Below are positions 1-5,348 of a stretch of DNA of 6,012 nucleotides, one piece after another. The position numbers and the translations under genes are program-made. Within the stretch, counting starts at the first letter, position 1; each line of letters opens with the position of its first letter. The notes below the pieces were generated by a model. The model saw nothing but the letters and a program-made list of their open reading frames with translations, was not told the origin of the DNA and made no database searches. Origin of the DNA: Frankiaceae bacterium (lineage in GTDB: Bacteria > Actinomycetota > Actinomycetes > Frankiales > Frankiaceae); assembly GCA_030840885.1 (NCBI GenBank), contig JAVEDQ010000267.1:1-6012 (forward strand), given 5' to 3'.

Positions 1-2257
1 CGGTGCCGAAGTCGTCGATCGCCAGCCGCAGGCCGAGGTCCTTCAGCCGGTGCAGCACGATCTCGACCGCCGGGTCGTCGGTGAGCAGCAGGCTCTCGGT
101 GACCTCCAGCAGCAGGGACGCCGGCGGCAGGCCGCTCTCGATGAGCAGCGCCCGCACCTCCTCGACGAACTCGGGCTCCACCAGCTGCCGCTTGGACACG
201 TTGACCGCAATGTCGATGTCGACGCCGTACTCGCGCTGCCAGGTGACGCCCTGGTGCAGGGCGGTGCGCAGGACGTGTCGGCCGAGCTGCACGATCTGGC
301 CGGTCTCCTCCGCGACGGGGATGAAGTCGACCGGGTCGATCGAGCCGGCCGGCGACGCTCCCCAGCGGGCCAGGGCCTCCACGCCGATGCACCGCCCCGT
401 GGCGACGTCGAACGTCGGCTGGTAGTGGACTTCGATCTCGCCGCGCTCGACGGCGCTGCGGAGGTTGGTGCCGAGCTCCAGACGGCTCTTGACCGCCGCG
501 AGCAGCTCGGGGCGGAAGACGTCGACGGCGTTCTTCCCGCGCAGCTTCGCCTCGTACATGGCCACGTCGGCCTGTTGGACGAGCTCCGTCGGATCCAACC
601 CGTCGCTGTCGACCGCAGCGCCGATGCTGCACCCGATGGGCATCTCCCGGCCGCCGATGGCGACGGGCGCGGCGAGAGCGGCGAGCAGGTGCTCGCCGGC
701 ACTCCGCATGCCGACGTCGAGCTGACCACGGGTGCTGCCGAACATGCCCACCGGTAGGAGGACGGCGAACTCGTCACCACCGAGCCGGGCGGCGACGGCG
801 TCGTCCGGGATAGCGCGACGGAGCCGACGCGCCACCTCGATCAGCAGGACGTCCCCGGCGTCGTGTCCCAGCGAGTCGTTGACGTCCTTGAAGTCGTCGA
901 GGTCGAGTAGCAGGACGCCCCAGCGCTGGTCCACCCCGCCGACGGCATGGTCCAGCTTCCGACGGAACAGCGCACGGTTGGCCAGCCCCGTCAGCGGGTC
1001 GTGGTTCGCCCGGTACTCGAGTTCGGCCGAGAGGTCGTGGACGTGGCGCAGCGTCCGCTCCAGCCGGTCGTTCTCGCAGTACGCCGCGACGACGTCCACG
1101 AGGGAGACGAGCAGCGAGAGGTCCTCCTCCTCGAAGGTCACGGCGTCCAGTGCCCGGTCCGCCAGCAGCAGTCCACCGATCCGCCCGCTCTCCCCCGTCA
1201 GCGGAACGAGCAGCGCTTCCTTCGTCCCCTCGGGCAGCCCCTCGACGGCGCCGTAGGACGTGCGCGGCCGCCGGGGCAGCAGGACGGCACCGCCGACGTG
1301 GTTCAGGGTCCCCCACCAGCCGCAGTCGGCGGCGTCCGCGATCGGCTCGGGTCCCTCGAGCACGCCGATCCGGTACCGGAGCAGGGAGCCGGCCTCCTCG
1401 CGGGACCGCCCGAGCAGCAGCAGCTCGACGCGTTCGACCCCGAACACCTCCGCCAGCCGGCGCAACAACGCCTCGAGTGCGGTCGTCCGGTCGTCGGCGG
1501 CCTGCAGCAGGCGGTTGGTCTCGTGCAGGAGCCCGAGGCTGCCGGTCCGTCGCGTGTTGGCGTGGTGGGCGCGGTAGGCCACGAAGAGCACGAGTGCGGG
1601 GATCACGACCAGGACGACACCGAGGCGGTCGGCCCGCGCCGCCAGCGCGGCCAGCAGGGCGAGCGAGGAGTTGGTCATGCCGACGACGAGACCGGCGAGC
1701 AGGTGCTTGCCGACGGTAGACAGCGTCGGCCGTTCGTCGGTGAGGGTCACCGCGAGCACGACGAGCAGCACGCTGACCGCTCCGGCCGTGGCGATGGACC
1801 CGGCAGCTGCCAGCCACCCTGCCGGCTGCAGTGGGTCCCCGTCGGAGCGGAGCAGGCTGAACAGCGAGATGGCCAGCATCGTCTCGAAGGCGAAGCAGGC
1901 CAGGTTGTAGACGAGCTTGACCGGCGACTGCCGGCCGCCCTGCACGAGGGCAGCTCCGCCGCCGACGAGGCGCGCCACCAGCAGCGGGAGCGGAGCGCAG
2001 GCGAACAGGCCGACGACCAGCGGCACCTCGGAGAGCGTGAACGACTGCGCTTGCCGGCCGCGTACGTGCAGGTGGACCGCCCAGACCTCGGCGGCGAAGA
2101 AGGCCGGGATCAGCAGCCATGCCGGCAGTCCGAGGTCCACGGGAGCCGGCGCGCCGTCGACGCCGTGCCCGAGGACGGCGGTGAGAGCGGCGAGGGCGAC
2201 CGCGACGAGCAGGACGAGAACGGTGCGCGACGACGGCCTGCTCCGCGGTGACGTCAT
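1..2257 (-). CDS. Membrane GAF-GGDEF-EAL cyclic-di-GMP signalling protein (C-terminus beyond left edge)
   Basis: This is a bifunctional-type cyclic-di-GMP turnover protein: GGDEF domains make c-di-GMP from two GTP and EAL domains hydrolyse it to pGpG. I read 752 codons from the ATG at 2257 to the window edge. Residues 12-228 hold about seven hydrophobic segments, and residues about 245-395 look like a GAF domain. The GGDEF domain (about 415-580) has NHDPLTGLANR at 418-428, metal-site D452 in DLDDFK, and an intact GGDEF at 493-497. The inhibitory I-site RxxD is absent; the equivalent residues are PDDA. The EAL domain starts near 597 and keeps QPTFD, EAL (627-629), N686, E718 and D748-D749, so it looks catalytic as far as visible; roughly the last 100 or more residues, including the Lys and final Glu, lie outside. 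The start is supported by a strong ribosome site. A terminator-like hairpin separates it from the upstream peptidase gene, so it probably has its own promoter. The balance of synthesis and hydrolysis cannot be judged from sequence. Confidence 0.93.
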   Translation of the reverse strand, partial: MTSPRSRPSSRTVLVLLVAVALAALTAVLGHGVDGAPAPVDLGLPAWLLIPAFFAAEVWAVHLHVRGRQAQSFTLSEVPLVVGLFACAPLPLLVARLVGGGAALVQGGRQSPVKLVYNLACFAFETMLAISLFSLLRSDGDPLQPAGWLAAAGSIATAGAVSVLLVVLAVTLTDERPTLSTVGKHLLAGLVVGMTNSSLALLAALAARADRLGVVLVVIPALVLFVAYRAHHANTRRTGSLGLLHETNRLLQAADDRTTALEALLRRLAEVFGVERVELLLLGRSREEAGSLLRYRIGVLEGPEPIADAADCGWWGTLNHVGGAVLLPRRPRTSYGAVEGLPEGTKEALLVPLTGESGRIGGLLLADRALDAVTFEEEDLSLLVSLVDVVAAYCENDRLERTLRHVHDLSAELEYRANHDPLTGLANRALFRRKLDHAVGGVDQRWGVLLLDLDDFKDVNDSLGHDAGDVLLIEVARRLRRAIPDDAVAARLGGDEFAVLLPVGMFGSTRGQLDVGMRSAGEHLLAALAAPVAIGGREMPIGCSIGAAVDSDGLDPTELVQQADVAMYEAKLRGKNAVDVFRPELLAAVKSRLELGTNLRSAVERGEIEVHYQPTFDVATGRCIGVEALARWGASPAGSIDPVDFIPVAEETGQIVQLGRHVLRTALHQGVTWQREYGVDIDIAVNVSKRQLVEPEFVEEVRALLIESGLPPASLLLEVTESLLLTDDPAVEIVLHRLKDLGLRLAIDDFGT

Positions 2258-2263
2258 CGCACA

Positions 2264-2273
2264 CCCCCTTTCC
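2264..2273 (-). promoter_or_regulatory. Ribosome binding site of the GGDEF-EAL gene
   Basis: On the minus strand GGAAAGGGGG ends six bases before the ATG at 2257. It is a strong purine-rich Shine-Dalgarno match and supports that ATG as the start, although the coding-like composition of the minus strand continues upstream in other frames. Confidence 0.75.
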
Positions 2274-2305
2274 ACATTCCTTGTGTCGGCTTGGGATTTC
2301 GTGAC

Positions 2306-2321
2306 CCGTTCCGCCGAACGG
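2306..2321 (-). other. Small hairpin in the leader of the GGDEF-EAL gene
   Basis: CCGTTC and GAACGG form a 6-bp perfect stem around a 4-base loop (CGCC on the plus strand), about 50 bases before the start codon and between the peptidase terminator and the ribosome site. It could be a leader structure or an operator half-site pair. I do not recognise a known riboswitch class in the 2258-2350 leader, and I could not place a convincing -10/-35 promoter there. Confidence 0.3.
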
Positions 2322-2351
2322 TGGTTCGTTCTCGGAATTCAGAAACGACAG

Positions 2352-2386
2352 CGACCGGGCCGGATCGAATCGATCCGGCCCGGTCG
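2352..2386 (-). terminator. Strong inverted repeat, probable transcription terminator after the S8 peptidase
   Basis: A perfect inverted repeat has arms 2352-2368 and 2370-2386 (17 bp, arm core GACCGGGCCGGATCGA) and a single central base. An actual RNA hairpin would open the innermost pairs to make a loop. It begins nine bases past the peptidase stop (2395-2397). Read on the minus strand, the bases after the stem are GCTGTCGTTTCTG, a weak T-rich stretch; no T-run follows on the plus strand. This supports termination of the peptidase transcript before the GGDEF-EAL gene. The U-tract is poor, as is common in high-GC actinobacteria. Confidence 0.75.
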
Positions 2387-2394
2387 TGTGAGCA

Positions 2395-4254
2395 TCAGCT
2401 CCAGGTGCCGCCGCTCCAGCGCGTCCCCGACCAGCGGGTTCCGCTGAAGTCGCTGCCGCTCCAGCGGGTGCCGGTCCAGCTCGAACCGCTCCAGCGGGTG
2501 CCGGTCCAGTCGGCGCCGGACCAGCGGGTGCCCGACCAGCGGGTACCGCTCCACCGGGTGCCGCTCCAGAGCACCGAGCTCCACCGGGTGCCGGACCAGA
2601 CGTCGCCGGACCAGCGCGTGCCGTTCCAGGTGCCACCGCTCCAGGCGGTGCCGGTCGCGGAGAGCGGGGCCCAGATGGCCGGGGTCCACGCGGCGCCGAA
2701 GATGTCGTACTCGCCGGTGAGGGCCTCGCCGGTGTCGGCGTCGACCAGTTCGGTCGAGCCGCGGCTCGCGTCGAGCGATCCGAGGCCGGTCGCCGGCGCC
2801 CACGGTTGCGCGCTGTCGGCAACGCTCGGGGTCGGCAGGCCCTTCAGCGTCGTCAGGTTCAGGACGCCGGCGCCCTGACCACGATCATCGGCGTTCGGCA
2901 GCTTCTTGGCCGACGCGACCATCAGTTCCTTGACCTGGTCGGGCGTGAGGCCGGGACGCTGCGACAGCAGCAGGGCCACCGAACCGGAGGTGACCGTGGC
3001 GGCCTGCGAGGTGCCGCTGCCGCGGAACAGCCGGTTGTAGAAGACGGCCTGCGGGTTCTCCATGTCGAGCTGGGAGCCGGGCGAGCGCAGGCTGAGCATC
3101 TTGGTGCCGTAGGTGACGAAGTCCGGGTTCCGGGTCGCGTCCCCGTAGCTCGAGTAGCTGGGGATCGAGTCGTCGGTGGTGGTCGGCGTCATGTTGTTGT
3201 CCGCCGCGCCGACGGCCAGGATCGTCGGGTCGTAGGCCGGGTCGGTGAGGCGCTCCGAGCCGGCGCCGCGGTTACCCGCCGCCGCGACGACGACGATCCC
3301 GCTGCGCCACGCGACCTCGGCGGCGTAGGCCAGCGGGTCGATCTTGTAGTCCTGCGTGCTGTCGGTGCCGAACGACAGGTTGAGCACGCGGATGTTGAGG
3401 CCGTTGGTCTTCCGGTTTGTGACGACCCAGTCGATGGCCGCGAGGACCTGACTGACGTCGGTTGCGCCGGACGCATCGGCGACCTTCACGCTGACCAGCC
3501 GGCTGTCCGGTGCGACGCCGACGAAGTTCTGCTCGCCGCCGCGGACCGCTCCGTAGACGTTGTCGTCCCGGCCGGCGATGAGGCCGGCCATGTGGGTGCC
3601 ATGCCCGTAGGTGTCCTGGTAGCGGAGGTTGTCGTTCTGCGACTCGAACGAGAGGTCCGGTCCCTGCACGACCTTGTTGGCGGTGTGGAGCCCGTTGACC
3701 GCGACCGTCCCGGAGTCGATCAGTGCGACGTCGACGCCCTTGCCGGTGTAGCCGGCGTTCCAGTAGCTGGCGGCGCCGAGCACGTTCTGCTCGATCTCCC
3801 GGTAGGTGCCGAGGTCACCGAGCGCTGAGTAGCTGGTGCCGCTGTAGTCCAGCATCTGGACCTTGCGGTTGCCCGTGACGGAGTGGACCGACGCGTCGGC
3901 GGCGACCCGCTGGGCCGCCCCGGCGGGGAGGGAGACCGTCAACGTCTCGAGGCTCGACAGCCGACGGACGACCGTGCCCCCCGCGTTCAGGACCGCTCGC
4001 TCGGCGGCGTCCAACTGCCCCGGCACGGCCCGCACGACCGCCTGACCACCGGCGGCGGGAACGCCGTCGACGACCGGCTGGTGCGCGGCAACCGCCGGCG
4101 CAAGCCGGACGACTGCCGGCGCGGCGCCTGCCGGTGCCGCAACTGCCGGCCCGGCGACCGCGGCGATGCCGACCGGCATGGCCAAGGCCAGCGCGATACC
4201 GACACGACCGACGGAAGGCCCCTTCGCGTTCCGACCCCAGCGAATTCCCCGCAT
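2395..4254 (-). CDS. Secreted S8 (subtilisin-family) serine peptidase with tryptophan-rich pentapeptide tail
   Basis: A 619-residue secreted subtilase that should cleave proteins outside the cell. Residues 1-40 form a Sec-type signal peptide: basic n-region (R2, R5, R8, K11, R17), hydrophobic core about 18-38, Ala-rich cleavage zone near 37-40. Residues about 70-133 resemble the I9 inhibitory propeptide. The catalytic domain spans about 170-470, with D180 (ALIDSG), H218 (GHGTHMAG), oxyanion N328 (AAAGNRG) and S416 (GTSQAA), so all key residues are present. A linker follows, then a W/S/G/T/R tail from about 521 to the end. There is no LPxTG motif or C-terminal membrane helix, so any surface attachment would be non-covalent, perhaps through the tail. 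The ATG at 4254 has a strong ribosome site and starts directly at the signal peptide. The gene is monocistronic by context: divergent from rarD and followed by a terminator-like hairpin. The substrate cannot be inferred. Confidence 0.95.
   Translation of the reverse strand: MRGIRWGRNAKGPSVGRVGIALALAMPVGIAAVAGPAVAAPAGAAPAVVRLAPAVAAHQPVVDGVPAAGGQAVVRAVPGQLDAAERAVLNAGGTVVRRLSSLETLTVSLPAGAAQRVAADASVHSVTGNRKVQMLDYSGTSYSALGDLGTYREIEQNVLGAASYWNAGYTGKGVDVALIDSGTVAVNGLHTANKVVQGPDLSFESQNDNLRYQDTYGHGTHMAGLIAGRDDNVYGAVRGGEQNFVGVAPDSRLVSVKVADASGATDVSQVLAAIDWVVTNRKTNGLNIRVLNLSFGTDSTQDYKIDPLAYAAEVAWRSGIVVVAAAGNRGAGSERLTDPAYDPTILAVGAADNNMTPTTTDDSIPSYSSYGDATRNPDFVTYGTKMLSLRSPGSQLDMENPQAVFYNRLFRGSGTSQAATVTSGSVALLLSQRPGLTPDQVKELMVASAKKLPNADDRGQGAGVLNLTTLKGLPTPSVADSAQPWAPATGLGSLDASRGSTELVDADTGEALTGEYDIFGAAWTPAIWAPLSATGTAWSGGTWNGTRWSGDVWSGTRWSSVLWSGTRWSGTRWSGTRWSGADWTGTRWSGSSWTGTRWSGSDFSGTRWSGTRWSGGTWS
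2398..2694 (-). repeat. 15-bp tandem repeat encoding Trp-centred pentapeptides (peptidase residues 521-619)
   Basis: From residue 539, sixteen consecutive five-residue units of consensus S-G-T-R-W run to W618, followed by one Ser and the stop. The register extends back through W538, W528 and W523; only position 533 (Ala) breaks the aromatic row and only position 603 carries Phe instead of Trp. Nine units end in TRW. In DNA this appears as recurring plus-strand CCAGCGGGTGCC blocks at 15-base spacing. Units differ by synonymous and conservative changes, so it is an old, protein-selected repeat rather than a fresh duplication. Confidence 0.95.
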
Positions 4255-4259
4255 GACGA

Positions 4260-4266
4260 CCCCCTA
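4260..4266 (-). promoter_or_regulatory. Ribosome binding site of the S8 peptidase
   Basis: On the minus strand TAGGGGG lies five bases before the ATG at 4254 (spacer TCGTC). It is a good Shine-Dalgarno match and supports the start that places the signal peptide at the N-terminus. Confidence 0.7.
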
Positions 4267-4371
4267 CATCCCAGGCGCCGATCTCCGGCGACAGGTAATG
4301 CTTCGACCCGCAACCGTTGGTGATCCCAGCGCCGCCTGCACCGATTTCGCCTGGTCCGTTCGGCGCAAGCA

Positions 4372-4391
4372 GACCAACCAAGTGGCTGGTC
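4372..4391. promoter_or_regulatory. Imperfect 20-bp palindrome in the divergent promoter region (operator candidate)
   Basis: GACCAACCAAGTGGCTGGTC pairs at 8 of 10 symmetric positions (mismatches at 4377/4386 and at the centre 4381/4382). It sits 46 bases before the rarD GTG and 118 bases before the peptidase ATG, in the only divergent intergenic region. This fits a dimeric regulator site, but one short imperfect palindrome can arise by chance. Confidence 0.3.
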
Positions 4392-4424
4392 CGGCTCGAA
4401 GATCCAGCTGCTGACCAGCGCGGA

Positions 4425-4430
4425 TACGGT
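4425..4430 (+). promoter_or_regulatory. Putative -10 element for leaderless rarD transcript
   Basis: TACGGT fits the actinobacterial TANNNT -10 consensus. Its last base is seven bases before the G of the GTG at 4437, the usual distance to a transcription start, so transcription could begin at the start codon. No convincing -35 is seen at 17-base spacing, and there is no good Shine-Dalgarno sequence before the GTG, which agrees with leaderless translation. Confidence 0.4.
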
Positions 4431-4436
4431 GCTGAC

Positions 4437-5348
4437 GTGACCGACGAGCGACGCGGACTTTTCTACGGGCTCGCGGCGTACGGGTTCTGGGGCCTGTTCC
4501 CGCTGTACTGGCCGCTGCTGGAGCCAGCCGGCGCGGCCGAGATCCTCGCGCACCGGTGCCTGTGGTCCCTGCTCGTGGTGCTCGGCGTCCTGGCCTACCT
4601 GCGCAAGCTCGGCTCGCTCCGCTCACTGTTCCGCGACCGCCGCCGCTTCGGGATGCTCGCCGTCGCCGCCGTGCTGATCGCCATCAACTGGGGCACCTAC
4701 ATCTACGGCGTCAACTCCGAGCAGGTGGTGCAGACCGCGCTCGGCTACTTCATCACCCCGCTGGTCAGCGTCGCGTTGGGCGTGCTGGTGCTCGGCGAGA
4801 AGCTGAGCCGTACCCAGGCTGCGGCGGTGGCGCTGGCCCTCGCCGCCGTGCTCGTCCTGACCATCGGCTACGGCCACCCACCGTGGATCGCGCTGATCCT
4901 CGCTGCGTCGTTCAGCACCTACGGCCTGATCAAGAAGCAGGTGAACGCCGGCGCGCTGGAGAGCCTCGGCGTCGAGACGGCGGTGCTCGTCATTCCCGCG
5001 GCCCTGTTCGTCGCCACTCTCGGGGACAAGGCGACATTCGCCGACAGCACGGGCCACGCGCTGCTGATGGCCGGCGCGGGCGTCGTCACCGCTATCCCGC
5101 TGCTGTGCTTCGGAGCCGCGGCGACCCGCATCCCCCTCACGACGCTGGGGCTGCTGCAGTACCTGACGCCGACGGTTCAGTTCGCGCTCGGTGTGCTGCT
5201 GCGGCACGAACCGCTGCCGCTGGAGCGGCTGATCGGCTTCGTGCTGGTGTGGGTGGCGCTGATGGTCTTCACCGCCGGCAGCCTCGCCGAGCGGCGCCGC
5301 CAGCAGGCCGTCAGGCGAGCGACGCCAGCCGTTCCGGCATCGCGTTGA
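4437..5348 (+). CDS. rarD: EamA-family permease RarD
   Basis: A 303-residue inner-membrane protein of the drug/metabolite transporter superfamily (EamA, RarD branch; the E. coli member is annotated as a chloramphenicol-sensitivity protein, with no firmly established substrate). The N-terminus GLFYGLAAYGFWGLFPLYW, then EILAHR at 35-40, NWGTYIYGVN at 84-93, GYFITPL at 103-109, LGEKL near 119-123 and LGLLQYLTPT at 237-246 match this family. About ten hydrophobic segments are spaced through the chain, in the usual two-halves EamA layout, and the length is typical. The frame is open upstream to an ATG at 4317, but the added 40 residues are Pro/Arg-rich and unlike RarD, so I chose the GTG at 4437. 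It lacks a clear ribosome site and may be leaderless. The last 38 bases overlap the 3' end of the convergent dapC gene. No regulator adjoins it. Confidence 0.92.
   Translation: MTDERRGLFYGLAAYGFWGLFPLYWPLLEPAGAAEILAHRCLWSLLVVLGVLAYLRKLGSLRSLFRDRRRFGMLAVAAVLIAINWGTYIYGVNSEQVVQTALGYFITPLVSVALGVLVLGEKLSRTQAAAVALALAAVLVLTIGYGHPPWIALILAASFSTYGLIKKQVNAGALESLGVETAVLVIPAALFVATLGDKATFADSTGHALLMAGAGVVTAIPLLCFGAAATRIPLTTLGLLQYLTPTVQFALGVLLRHEPLPLERLIGFVLVWVALMVFTAGSLAERRRQQAVRRATPAVPASR

Noticed and set aside
947..2251. A 434-codon plus-strand open frame antisense to the GGDEF-EAL gene
   Set aside because: Its Gln/Glu/Arg-rich composition is the mirror of the third-position GC bias of the real gene; no family resemblance.
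2283..2290. GCCGACAC on the minus strand as a FliA/WhiG-type -10 element for the GGDEF-EAL gene
   Set aside because: It resembles GCCGATAA, but no TAAA-like -35 is present at 15-16 bases upstream, so the promoter call is not supported.
2398..2640. The 15-bp tandem repeats as a CRISPR-like or non-coding array
   Set aside because: They lie in frame within the peptidase, vary at synonymous positions and have no spacers; they are protein-coding repeats.
774..2822. A 682-codon open frame on the minus strand crossing from the peptidase tail into the GGDEF-EAL gene
   Set aside because: It is very Arg/Ala/Pro-rich with no recognisable domain and lies out of frame with two well-supported genes. Long spurious frames are expected at this GC content.
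2806..3828. A 340-codon plus-strand open frame antisense to the S8 peptidase
   Set aside because: The opposite frame encodes all subtilase catalytic motifs; this frame has a low-complexity Val/Gly/Arg pattern typical of a shadow.
4276..4290. Short inverted repeat CGCCG/CGGCG upstream of the peptidase as a riboswitch or cyclic-di-AMP leader element
   Set aside because: It is only a 5-bp stem, frequent by chance at this GC content, and the surrounding bases do not match the ydaO-type consensus I recall.
4317..4436. Upstream extension of rarD to an ATG at 4317
   Set aside because: The extra 40 residues are unlike the RarD N-terminus and overlap the promoter region; the family match begins right at the GTG at 4437.
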